From positions 1 through 38,642 of the forward strand of contig JAJZJL010000032.1 in assembly GCA_021810145.1 (NCBI GenBank): a stretch of DNA of 38,642 bases, written 5' to 3'. Below are positions 17,898 through 26,161 of the stretch, piece after piece (position 1 is the stretch's first letter; every line of letters begins with the position of its first letter). Both the position numbers and the translations under genes were made by a program. The notes under the pieces are model-generated. The model was not told where the DNA came from. It did no database searches and saw only the letters and a list, made by a program, of their open reading frames with translations. The DNA is from Planctomycetota bacterium. GTDB taxonomy: Bacteria; Planctomycetota; Phycisphaerae; WQYP01.

Positions 17898-19433
17898 ATG
17901 CTGATGGAAGATTTCGAACCTGAACCCGCATTCTCCTCCGAAACGCCGCGCGACTCACTTTCTGGGAAGACGGCTCGCGGGTTCATATGGATGCTCGGCC
18001 AGACCGTGGGGTCAAAGTTATTCAGCTTCGGCACGCAGATCGCGCTCGCCCGATTATTGCTTCCCCGTGATTTCGGCCTGATCGCGTTAGCGTACACTGC
18101 CGTCGCCCTCGCTGGCGTCATTCGGCAGACCGGAATCCAGCAAATTCTAATTCAGCGCCACCAACAATTTCGCCGCTGGGTTAACCCCGCGTTCTGGTTT
18201 GAGTTTACCGTTGGAATTGCCACCGCAATTCTTCTCGCCGTTGCAAGCCCGGTTGCCGCAGTTGTTTTCCACAGCAGGGCGCTAATCGGCCTGATTTTGG
18301 TTATCGCGGCTGCCGCGCCGCTGAGCCCTTGGGTTGTCATACCCACCGCACGGCTGATGATCGACATGCGTTTCAAGGCCATCGCCCTGGTAAACATCAC
18401 CTACAACCTAATCGCAATGGTGATTAGTATTTTTCTGGCCTGGAAGGGGTTTGGAGCGTACAGCTTCGTGGTCCCCTTACCTATCGCTGGAGGGATACGG
18501 GCGTTCTGGCTTTGGCAGTTGGCAAAGCCGCGCGTCGGCGCGAAGCCTCAGTTCCGCCGCTGGAAATTCCTTGCAGGCGATAGCGGTCTACTGCTGGCGA
18601 CGGGATTTCTCAGCTCGATCATGTATCAGGCGGGAAGCCTCATCTTGGGATTGATGTACTCCAAGGCGGTGGTAGGCCAATTTTTCTTTGCATTCAATTT
18701 GTCTTCCCAGGTATCGCAACTGCTCTCGCAGAATGTCTTGGCGGTCCTTCTCCCAACCCTTTCACGAATGCAGCACCAAACCCAGCGCCACTCAGCGGCA
18801 TTGCTGCGGGCATCACGCATGCTCGGGCTTATAAGCATACCGCTGAGCCTGCTGCTTGCGGTCGTCGCGAAGCCCGTCGTTATCGTGGTTTACGGTGCAA
18901 AATGGCTGCCGGCGGTTCCCGTCCTTCAGGCCCTTGCTCTTGCGGGGGTAGCCTACATTCCGAGCAGTCCCGCTATCAGCGCGATGCAATCGCAGGGGCG
19001 GTTCCGCCCCCTGCTGCTATGGACCGCGATGCAGACAGCTGTATACCTCGCGGCGGTCTGGGTTGGATCGCGGGCCGGCGGGGCGGCTGGGGCGGCGCTG
19101 GCAATCCTCGCCTACAGCATCGTGACATCCCCGGTGATGATAGGGATCGCCCTTCGCGATAGATCCCTCTGGCATAAGATCGCACGCGTATATCTCGGCC
19201 CGGTCATGGCGGGTTCCATTGCCTTCGTGCCCCTCGGAGCAGTTCTTTTGCTTTGGCCAAAATTTGCGCACCAGTACGTTCTGTGGCTCGGCTTTGGTGT
19301 CATATCCTTGGCGTTGATATTTCCTTTAAGCGCGCACCTGTTCTGCCGATCTGATTCGAAGGATGCCTGGACGCACGCCATAAAATTCTTGGCCGCACGA
19401 AGAGTAAACTCACGCAGGGAGAAAGCTGGATGA
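17898..19433 (+). CDS. Wzx-type polysaccharide flippase (MOP superfamily)
   Basis: This is a polytopic membrane protein of about 511 residues. KTARGFIWMLGQTVGSKLFSF followed by ALARLLLPRDFGLIALA is the standard opening of Wzx/RfbX flippases (the first run is written in part here: GFIWMLGQTVGSKLF). About 12-14 hydrophobic segments follow, with a basic loop after the sixth (KPRVGAKPQFRRWKF) and LSRMQHQTQRHSAAL in the middle, both typical. ATG 17898 or 17904 is favoured because the upstream frame from 17775 carries residues with no family match. It would move the lipid-linked repeat unit to the periplasm for the Wzy-type polymerase at 27295-28635. Confidence 0.88.
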   Translation: MLMEDFEPEPAFSSETPRDSLSGKTARGFIWMLGQTVGSKLFSFGTQIALARLLLPRDFGLIALAYTAVALAGVIRQTGIQQILIQRHQQFRRWVNPAFWFEFTVGIATAILLAVASPVAAVVFHSRALIGLILVIAAAAPLSPWVVIPTARLMIDMRFKAIALVNITYNLIAMVISIFLAWKGFGAYSFVVPLPIAGGIRAFWLWQLAKPRVGAKPQFRRWKFLAGDSGLLLATGFLSSIMYQAGSLILGLMYSKAVVGQFFFAFNLSSQVSQLLSQNVLAVLLPTLSRMQHQTQRHSAALLRASRMLGLISIPLSLLLAVVAKPVVIVVYGAKWLPAVPVLQALALAGVAYIPSSPAISAMQSQGRFRPLLLWTAMQTAVYLAAVWVGSRAGGAAGAALAILAYSIVTSPVMIGIALRDRSLWHKIARVYLGPVMAGSIAFVPLGAVLLLWPKFAHQYVLWLGFGVISLALIFPLSAHLFCRSDSKDAWTHAIKFLAARRVNSRREKAG

Positions 19434-19500
19434 AGCCGGTTGAAGAAGGGCGCTTCGTGCTCCGAGAAACCCGGATCTGGTCCTAAAGCGCATAAAGGGC

Positions 19501-19803
19501 TCAAGTTGGAACCATGAGCAAGCCGATAGGCCGGTTATAGAACAAGTAGGTTCTCATGACGGTCGAAGAAATGATCGAAATCGGGTCGGCGTTGGGCGTG
19601 TTCCTGTCCCAGTTCCGCAGTCCTTCCTCGAATGCGCCATGCCCAAAGATTATGCCCACCCGGAAGATAAGCGGTAGGTACGGGCCATACGGCGGAAACG
19701 TCAATCCTGAGGTCATGGATTGGGGCAACTTGCCATTAAATCTCCGCCCTGCTGCGGCAAACAGGACCTCAGTCCCGCCGATTGGTTTCGATTCTTCCGA
19801 CAA
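19501..19803 (-). other. Doubtful open frame downstream of the GT2 gene
   Basis: A 100-residue frame (TTG start at 19803) overlaps the last 35 bp of the glycosyltransferase gene that ends at 19769 and reads into the gap of about 335 bp behind it. It contains a hydrophobic stretch PYLPLIFRVGIIFGHGAFEE but no family I recognise and no clear ribosome binding site. It may be a decayed gene end or chance. Apart from it the gap 19434-19768 shows nothing identifiable. Confidence 0.2.
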
Positions 19804-20713
19804 GCGCGCGCGGCATTAATCCGAGGAACGGTGCAGAGAGCAGAAAGCGCCACCGTGAAAGTCTTGCCTGGTATGGAAATTCCGCAAGGTAAGTGGAAAG
19901 CGCCGCTCGCCGGTTCCCGGCCCGCAGTTGTCGAACCACCGCCGCCCTGCCAATGTGGGCAAAGAACGCCTGCATATCTTCACGCACGTCCCCCGTAATT
20001 TCCGCGAACTCGCCGTCGCGGTCCAGTTCCCGGAGAAGCCGGATCCCCTCAGAATAAAAAACCGCTTGGCCCGAGTAATTGCCCTCATGGAATCGGTAAA
20101 CGGCCAGGGCCTCGTCGCCAGCCAAGCCGACCGGCCCCCTGCCGTAAAGGGGAACCTGAAACGGGATGTCCTCAATGCAGTTCCTTCGCGTCGCGTAGCG
20201 GAGGCCCCGAGCGCGATCCCGGTCGAACATCAGCACGCTTGACAGCAGCACCACCGTGCCTTCCGCCGCTCGCAGCATCACCCTCTCGATCGTTCCGCCG
20301 TCCGACCGCACCTTACGCGGATCCAAGACGATATCGCCGGGACGATTCGACCACTCGAACGGGACCGCAACCATCGAGCACCACGGGTGCTCAAGGTAGA
20401 ACTCAACCTGAGCCTGCAGCTTTCCCGGCATCCATAAATCGTCGTGGTCCAGCAACGCCACATATTTTCCCCTAGATTCGTCGATCCCGCGGTTGCGGGC
20501 GGCCCCGATCCCCTGGTTTTCCTGGCTGATTAACCGAATACGACCGGAGTACGGCCGCAGCCTCTCAACAGTGTCGTCCGTTGATCCATCGTCCACAACG
20601 ATGATCTCGTAGTCCGCGAACGTCTGAGCAAACACCGTTTTCAGCGTCTCAATCAGGAGACTGGGGCGATTATAGGTCGGGATGACCACGGAGATCAATG
20701 GGCTGCGTGCCAT
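19769..20713 (-). CDS. Family 2 glycosyltransferase (GT-A)
   Basis: This 314-residue enzyme opens with SVVIPTYNRP, has EIIVVDDGSTDDT (about residues 36-48) for the nucleotide, GIGAARNRGID, and the metal-binding DxD-type motif ALLDHDDLW (about 86-94). The C-terminal part after about residue 230 has no clear domain and may hold the acceptor site. GAGG lies 5 bp before ATG 20713. It faces away from the FkbM gene and lies tail-to-tail with the flippase gene. It should transfer a sugar in the cytoplasm, using an inverting mechanism that is usual for the family. Confidence 0.92.
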   Translation of the reverse strand: MARSPLISVVIPTYNRPSLLIETLKTVFAQTFADYEIIVVDDGSTDDTVERLRPYSGRIRLISQENQGIGAARNRGIDESRGKYVALLDHDDLWMPGKLQAQVEFYLEHPWCSMVAVPFEWSNRPGDIVLDPRKVRSDGGTIERVMLRAAEGTVVLLSSVLMFDRDRARGLRYATRRNCIEDIPFQVPLYGRGPVGLAGDEALAVYRFHEGNYSGQAVFYSEGIRLLRELDRDGEFAEITGDVREDMQAFFAHIGRAAVVRQLRAGNRRAALSTYLAEFPYQARLSRWRFLLSAPFLGLMPRALVGRIETNRRD

Positions 20714-20877
20714 AAAAACCTCATTTAGGTAAAACCTCCAGCTCCCTGTTTAATACTACCCAAGCCGGCTCGTTGCGGCAATATCTCCCGGCCGGGGAAA
20801 TCGATTGCCAGCGGTCCTTTCGGCCCGGGTTCAGGTTGAACTGCGCCGGTGATCTCCACTTCCGTAAAGCATCGTGT

Positions 20878-20883
20878 TATAAT
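20878..20883 (+). promoter_or_regulatory. Perfect TATAAT -10 box
   Basis: TATAAT at 20878-20883 is an exact -10 consensus in a GC-rich region between divergent genes. No good -35 box is seen 17 bp upstream, so it may be an extended or activator-dependent promoter. It would transcribe rightward into the geneless stretch ending at the terminator at 21400-21428. Confidence 0.45.
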
Positions 20884-21692
20884 CGCCCCTCGAAGCCGTG
20901 TTAGCGGCTGGGCGCGACGCGGTGGGTTGTGGCCCCGCGCGCTGGCTTAGCAACCGTGTAACGACCGCAATCTGACGGGGCTGAAAAATGGACAACGCAA
21001 CATGGTATGTTTACATCGAGCAACAACGCCGCGATGCTCGTGCGGCGGTGCCATCCAGCGGCCGGACCACAAGGGTGGCCAAAATTGTATTCAGAGCCAA
21101 GGGGACCGCTTTGCTAAACAAAAGCACGATATTATCCGAAACAGGTATCTCCCCCGACGCCGTCGTCGCATCAGCCCGCCTTGCCGGGGCCGGTCTTGCG
21201 AACGCCGGAAAAGCCGGGGCCTCCTCGCCAGTATGCCACTGCGGACGCCTTCTGAACAAATCGATTGGATAGGCCCAGAACATGCGGGGACTACTGGTGA
21301 GAGATACTATTAAAAGTTGTGGACGGCGTAAAGGAAGCGGCGGGACCGCAGCCGTTGCACTAAACACGCGCCAAACGATTAGGGCGCTCAGTCCTTTCCG
21401 GCCCGGAATATTTCCGGACCTTTCTTTTGGTTTTTTCGGCGTTGGGACCAGCCAGGGCACGGAGCCGCCCAACCCGGGGGTACCGTGGCAGGGCGGTGGT
21501 CCGTCCAAAGTGGCGGTGGAGGCCTGCTGCGGTTCCGATAGACACATGGCCGTGCCGACGGTTAGATGCGCGACTCTGCGTGCGGTTGCTTGTTGCAAAG
21601 ATAGCCCGTCCGTGTCGATAATACCGAAGGCCGCCTGCTTCTTGGCATTCTGGTTACTGTTTGCGCCCTCGACTGGGGGGAAGGAGGACTAC
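20884..21692. other. Geneless GC-rich segment upstream of the FkbM methyltransferase gene
   Basis: About 800 bp with overlapping open frames on both strands (for example 20988-21272 plus and 21011-21598 minus), none with a recognisable domain. The gene frame at 21282-22493 runs through it but the real methyltransferase start is ATG 21693. Local hairpins include AGCCG-TGTTAG-CGGCT near 20895. With a TATAAT box at its left end and a terminator at 21400-21428, it could encode a noncoding RNA or be remnant DNA. Confidence 0.4.
21400..21428 (+). terminator. Intrinsic terminator-like hairpin
   Basis: GGCCCGGAA-TAT-TTCCGGACC forms a 9-bp stem with one mismatch and a 3-nt loop, followed directly by TTTCTTTTGG. 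It would end rightward transcription inside the geneless segment, about 270 bp before the FkbM gene. Confidence 0.65.
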
Positions 21693-22493
21693 ATGGCGTT
21701 TTCATCGTGGGCGGCGGGCCAACTCGGAAGGATCGGTCTGCGCGTTTCGTCGTTTGCCCGGCACCTTAATGATCCAGTGCTGATGGGACTGCGCAAGCGG
21801 AGGCTCCCCCGCGAATGCTATCAACTGCTCAACCACAAATGGCTGAAGGCAGTTGACTTTCGCACGATCTTGGACGTCGGGGCCAACACGGGCCAATTCG
21901 CTGTGGCGGCAAACGCAATCTTCCCTCGCGCGGCGATCTATTCCTTCGAGCCGCTCCCGGACTGTTTTCAAACCCTGAGGAGGAATATGTCCGGGGTGGG
22001 AGAGTTCCGCGCATTCAACGTGGCGATAGGGGCCGCGCGCGGCGAGTTGCAGTTCAACCGGTCATCCTTCGCCCCCTCTTCCTCGTTCCGACAAATGGCG
22101 GTATTGCACAAGGAAGTCTATCCCTGGACGGCGGGGATTGAGAAGGTTAACGTGCAAGTGGAAACGCTTGACAGCATCACGGCAAAGCTGGAGTTGGCCG
22201 ACCCCATCTTGCTAAAGATAGACGTTCAGGGATTTGAAGATCAGGTTCTTCTGGGTGGAAAGGATACGGCGAGGAAAGCTGCCATGATCATCGTCGAAAC
22301 TAGTTTTGAGACGCTTTATGAGGGCCAACCACTTTTTGATGACATCTACCGCATGCTCACCGACTGGGGCTTCTCATTTCAGGGAAACTTGGAGCAGACC
22401 CTCGACGCCGGAAGTGGGCGCCCCCTCTACGCCGACGGCGTATTTGTTAGGAATGGGCGAGGCCCCTTGCAGGCGGTCGAACTTTGCGGATAA
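21693..22493 (+). CDS. FkbM family methyltransferase
   Basis: This 266-residue SAM-dependent O-methyltransferase has motif I ILDVGANTGQFAVAA (about residues 53-67), SFEPLPDCFQTL (acidic loop and FkbM signature), and LLKIDVQGFEDQVLLGG (about 172-188), which is a hallmark of the family. AAGGAGG lies 5 bp before ATG 21693, a near-ideal site, so the 137-residue upstream extension in the same frame is not part of the protein. It probably methylates a hydroxyl of a sugar in the repeat unit. The next gene follows 27 bp downstream. Confidence 0.92.
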   Translation: MAFSSWAAGQLGRIGLRVSSFARHLNDPVLMGLRKRRLPRECYQLLNHKWLKAVDFRTILDVGANTGQFAVAANAIFPRAAIYSFEPLPDCFQTLRRNMSGVGEFRAFNVAIGAARGELQFNRSSFAPSSSFRQMAVLHKEVYPWTAGIEKVNVQVETLDSITAKLELADPILLKIDVQGFEDQVLLGGKDTARKAAMIIVETSFETLYEGQPLFDDIYRMLTDWGFSFQGNLEQTLDAGSGRPLYADGVFVRNGRGPLQAVELCG

Positions 22494-22520
22494 TCAGGAG
22501 CGAGCCAACGGAGAATCCAT

Positions 22521-23765
22521 TTGCGAGTCTTAATTTATTGCCCTTCCCACGAGGGACACCATTTCGTGTTCGTCAAACTACTGGTTCCGGCTATCGTCGG
22601 AATGGGGGCAGCAGTCGTCCTCGCGGTCACAGCAAAAGGTCGCAGCTCCAAAGAGTTCCGCATGCACCTGGCACCAATTTCAGCCATGTTTGAAATTGAC
22701 CCATCCGTGCAAGAGCCGGGGGAATCTGCAAGCTATCGCACTGCCAGCGTCAAAGAGTTTCAGGCGGCCGTAACACGACACAAGCCGGATGACGTATTGG
22801 CCCCAGCCGGAGACGCACTACTGCCCCTGCTCGGGGTGTATAGTCTGCTCGGTCGGTGGCGAGCGCTAAACGAGACGCACACGGAATTCGCGCTGATTCG
22901 CGCCAACTTTGGTTACCCCGCAAAAACCGTCGCGGAGAGTGCACAGTTCTGGGCCAAGGAAATGGCTGTTTCGTTACCCCTGGGACCGCCCCCACTCCTA
23001 CTGATTGATCCGGTGGCGTTTGAGAACATCCAAAGGAGGGGAAGCCCGCTAGCCGGAAAAATCCGCTTGGTACCGGAACCGCTCGACGATGTGCGGCCGC
23101 TGTGCAAAGAAGAGGCGCGGAGGCGACTCGGAATTCCAGAGGGCGGACGCTACATCGGGTGCACAGGCCTACTGGACACGCGGAAGGGAATTGACCGCCT
23201 GATCAAGGCCTTCTGCGGTGCGGCTTTGACGGGAAATGACCGACTGCTGCTTGCCGGCGTACTTGGCGAGGAGGTAGCCGAACTGGCTGGCAAGGAATTG
23301 AGGTCACTGACATTGCAGGGACGCGCTGTATTGCTGAATCGCTATCTTTCCGACGAGGAACTTAATCAGGCGCTATGCGCGATGGACCTCGTGTCCGCCA
23401 CCTATTGGACTAAACATTGCGCCCCGTCCGGAATCGTCAACCGGGCTGCCGTGATTGGCCGCCCGGTTCTGGCCAGCCGGTTTGGCTGGTCGGATTTCAT
23501 GGTGCCGGAGTTTGGCCTCGGCACCCTGACCGATATTAACGACATGGCAACATTTGCGCGGGACATCGCCCTTGCAATGGAAAAGAGCAGTTCGTTTATA
23601 CAAAGCCCCAAGACCGCCCGGCTCCGTGAATTTCTTTCGCCGGAAAACTTCGCCGCGTCCTGGACCGCCAGAATCGCCGAGCGCCTCGGCCACCCGAAAC
23701 CGAGAGTTAAGACTTGGGAATGGGTGCGCGGCGGAGCAACTCCCTGGCCACGACCCAACCCGTAG
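22521..23765 (+). CDS. GT-B-fold glycosyltransferase-like protein lacking the usual E-x7-E motif
   Basis: This 414-residue protein opens with VLIYCPSHEGHHFVFVKLL, typical of GT-B enzymes, and has GCTGLLDTRKGIDRLIKAF and LLLAGVLGEEV in the C-terminal Rossmann domain. Where family 4 members have E-x7-E, it reads APSGIVNRAAVIGRPVLAS, so both glutamates are gone and the alignment comes from the GRPVLAS end. The start is TTG 22521, with GGAG 8 bp upstream; no ATG is closer. It may use another donor, be a divergent transferase, or be an inactive partner. Confidence 0.7.
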   Translation: MRVLIYCPSHEGHHFVFVKLLVPAIVGMGAAVVLAVTAKGRSSKEFRMHLAPISAMFEIDPSVQEPGESASYRTASVKEFQAAVTRHKPDDVLAPAGDALLPLLGVYSLLGRWRALNETHTEFALIRANFGYPAKTVAESAQFWAKEMAVSLPLGPPPLLLIDPVAFENIQRRGSPLAGKIRLVPEPLDDVRPLCKEEARRRLGIPEGGRYIGCTGLLDTRKGIDRLIKAFCGAALTGNDRLLLAGVLGEEVAELAGKELRSLTLQGRAVLLNRYLSDEELNQALCAMDLVSATYWTKHCAPSGIVNRAAVIGRPVLASRFGWSDFMVPEFGLGTLTDINDMATFARDIALAMEKSSSFIQSPKTARLREFLSPENFAASWTARIAERLGHPKPRVKTWEWVRGGATPWPRPNP

Positions 23766-23872
23766 GCGATTCTTAAGCCTTATTTCTCCGGAACGGCACC
23801 GCCGTTTGCCCCCAAGCCCCCTCTGGGGTAGACTCCGGCGAGGTGCACGCGGCCGGATTGGAGCAGAACGCG

Positions 23873-24901
23873 ATGTTGATGAAGGGCGGCGGGAATCGCC
23901 GATCAAAATTGGGAAGGGTGGCAACTGGGCTGCTGGTGGCCATAGTTGCAACTGTATTTTTTGACTTGGCGCTCCGGCTGGTTCTCGGTCTTGGGAACCC
24001 AATACTTTATCAATATAGCCCGAGGGCCGGATACGTTCTGGCTCCGGACCAAACGACTTTCCGTTTCCTCGCATGGAACAGGATCAATCGCTGGGGGATG
24101 CGCTGCCCGAATTTCGCCCTGGCTCGCCCCGGGGGAACTTTCCGGGTGCTGTTCGTGGGGGATTCGGTAACTTACGGAACGACGTTCGTCGACCAGTCTA
24201 AAATATTCACTACGCGGCTGGCCAGACTTCTGCCGAGAGTTATGCACGAGCCGGTTCAAGTGCTCAACGCCTCATGCGGTGCCTGGGCCGTTGGAAATGA
24301 AGTTGGGTATCTGCAGGCCCGCGGCGTGTTTAATTCCAACCTGGTAGTGATGGTGGTTAACACCGGTGACTTAAACCAGCCGTTCAACCGTGCAACGCTC
24401 GTTCCGGATTCACCTTACCCAGACAAACCCCCGTTTTGTGCTATTTCCGAGTTGTGGTTCCGCTACCTGTGGCCGCGGATTGAAGGGATCGCCCCGTTCC
24501 GGGACGCGGGATCATTCGTTCCGCTGGTTCCCCAGGCCCCGCCGGATATCAACGCCCTGCTTGACAAAGCCAAGGCGGAGTGCGAGCGGCACGGCGCAAG
24601 GTTTGCAATTGTATTCCATCCTTTCCGTGGGAAGGTCTGGAACCGCGCGCCGTATCCACACGACTTTAAGCAGTTACAGCGCTGGTGCCGGAGGAGGAAC
24701 GTGCCTCTACTGAATCTGAAATCCGCTTACGCGGCCTACCCCACCAATAAGGTGTACTACGCCGGAATCCACCTCAAGCCATTCGGAAATAAACTTGCCG
24801 CTGAAGCAATTGCCGCGGACTGGCGGAAGTTGTGTGGATACTCCCCCTCGATAGGTAAAAAGCGGGTGGCGACGCGCGTTCCAAGGCGAAACCGGGTATA
24901 G
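23873..24901 (+). CDS. Membrane-anchored SGNH/GDSL hydrolase-like protein
   Basis: About 342 residues. A transmembrane helix near residues 16-41 (ATGLLVAIVATVFFDLALRL) anchors it with the bulk probably outside. VLFVGDSVTYG carries the GDS serine at about residue 98, and NTGDLNQP resembles block III. The C-terminal block expected as D-x-x-H reads YYAGIHLKPFGNKL, so the histidine is present but the aspartate is alanine. SGNH proteins in polysaccharide loci often act as acetyl transferases or esterases, such as AlgX/AlgJ. GGAG lies 9 bp before ATG 23873, preferred over GTG 23843. The next gene starts 5 bp after its stop. Confidence 0.78.
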   Translation: MLMKGGGNRRSKLGRVATGLLVAIVATVFFDLALRLVLGLGNPILYQYSPRAGYVLAPDQTTFRFLAWNRINRWGMRCPNFALARPGGTFRVLFVGDSVTYGTTFVDQSKIFTTRLARLLPRVMHEPVQVLNASCGAWAVGNEVGYLQARGVFNSNLVVMVVNTGDLNQPFNRATLVPDSPYPDKPPFCAISELWFRYLWPRIEGIAPFRDAGSFVPLVPQAPPDINALLDKAKAECERHGARFAIVFHPFRGKVWNRAPYPHDFKQLQRWCRRRNVPLLNLKSAYAAYPTNKVYYAGIHLKPFGNKLAAEAIAADWRKLCGYSPSIGKKRVATRVPRRNRV

Positions 24902-24906
24902 ATACT

Positions 24907-26046
24907 ATGCAGATCGTGATTAACGGCCTATCCATGGGCAGCGGCGGCGGATATACCGTCGGCATTGAGTTATTTCGGAATATTGCCTTGGCTCGGCCAA
25001 AATGGACGGTCACATTGGCCGTGATCGCCGGAAACGCGCTGCATGAAGAGGCCAAATCCCTGGCGCTGCCCCCCAATTGCCACCTTTTCTGGGCACCCGC
25101 TTCCACTGCTAACATCCGCGCGAGAATGGCTTACGAACGCGGTGAATTTGCCGCTTGGGCGCGCAACAGCGAAACCTCGGCGATTCTCCAACTCAACGGC
25201 ATGATCATCCCGGGCATCGGCATTCCCACAGTTGCCCATTGCCAGGACCCCTGGCCATATCGCCCCGAAGCGTGGGACAGAAAAACGGACGCTCTGAAGG
25301 CATTTCTTAAACGTCGAGCCAATAGACAGGCGTTCCGGCAAGCCGCTTTCGTCGCCTGGACCAGCGGCTATCTGAGGGATTTAATGTGCGGGCGGCTGGG
25401 CGTTACGCCAAAAAATGGGGCGGTCATTTATAACGGCATCCCGGATGAATGGGTGAAACAGGCCGAAAAGGCCATGCCACCCTACGCAGGCAGGCCCCTG
25501 GATATTGTTACCATCAGCAATGTCGCCCCCTACAAACAACAGGAAATGGTTATTCGGGCCATGCCGGAGTTACTGAAAAAGCCCGGCCTGGCGGAACTCA
25601 AGTATCGCATTGCCGGCCATTGCCCACCGAGTTACGCCGCGTATCTGCGACGGTTGGCCGCTGAGCTTGGCGTGGCCGATGCGGTAATCTTAGAGGGTCG
25701 GGTGAGCCGGGAGAGAATTGTGGAATTGTTTTCCACGGCCCGCTGCTATGTACTTATGAGCAAATGTGAATCCTTTGGGTTGCCGGCCATTGAGGCCATG
25801 GCCTTCGGCACCCCGGTAATCGCCGCCGACTGCTGCGCTATTCCGGAGGTTTGCGGTAAGGCGGCGCGAATTTGCGGTATGGATGATTTGCCGGGCCTGG
25901 CCGAGGCGATCTCCAAAATCATCCTTGCGCCGTCTCTGGCGGAGCAGATGCGGCGCGAAGGGCTGAATACATTGCGGCGATACTCGTGGGCCAAGGCTGG
26001 AGAAGAGATGGCGAACGCCATTGCCTCAATCGCTAAAGCCCCGTGA
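24907..26046 (+). CDS. Family 4 glycosyltransferase (GT-B)
   Basis: This 379-residue protein has a Gly-rich acceptor loop GLSMGSGGGYTVG (about residues 7-19), TISNVAPYKQQEMVIRA in the donor domain and the E-x7-E motif CESFGLPAIEAMAFGTPVIA (about 278-297). The gene starts 5 bp after the SGNH gene, so the two are cotranscribed. It should transfer an activated sugar with retention. No signal peptide is seen. It lies tail-to-tail with the beta-helix gene after a 115-bp gap. Confidence 0.92.
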   Translation: MQIVINGLSMGSGGGYTVGIELFRNIALARPKWTVTLAVIAGNALHEEAKSLALPPNCHLFWAPASTANIRARMAYERGEFAAWARNSETSAILQLNGMIIPGIGIPTVAHCQDPWPYRPEAWDRKTDALKAFLKRRANRQAFRQAAFVAWTSGYLRDLMCGRLGVTPKNGAVIYNGIPDEWVKQAEKAMPPYAGRPLDIVTISNVAPYKQQEMVIRAMPELLKKPGLAELKYRIAGHCPPSYAAYLRRLAAELGVADAVILEGRVSRERIVELFSTARCYVLMSKCESFGLPAIEAMAFGTPVIAADCCAIPEVCGKAARICGMDDLPGLAEAISKIILAPSLAEQMRREGLNTLRRYSWAKAGEEMANAIASIAKAP

Positions 26047-26161
26047 CCGCGGATGAAACCCTGTTACTTTTCCAGTTTTGGGTGCTCCGTCGCCAGCTTA
26101 CAATGGGCTTTCGGTTCCTAAATGCCTCCTGACTGGTTCGGCGGTTCGTTTAAGCCCAGTC

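Noticed and set aside
20988..21272. 94-residue plus-strand frame after the TATAAT box
   Set aside because: A weak GGGG site lies upstream, but the product has no recognisable family and the overlap with other frames suggests chance. It stays a minor possibility.
21011..21598. 195-residue minus-strand frame in the geneless segment
   Set aside because: It is rich in Pro, Arg and Ala with no domain, and it overlaps frames on the other strand that are just as poor. No ribosome site is visible.
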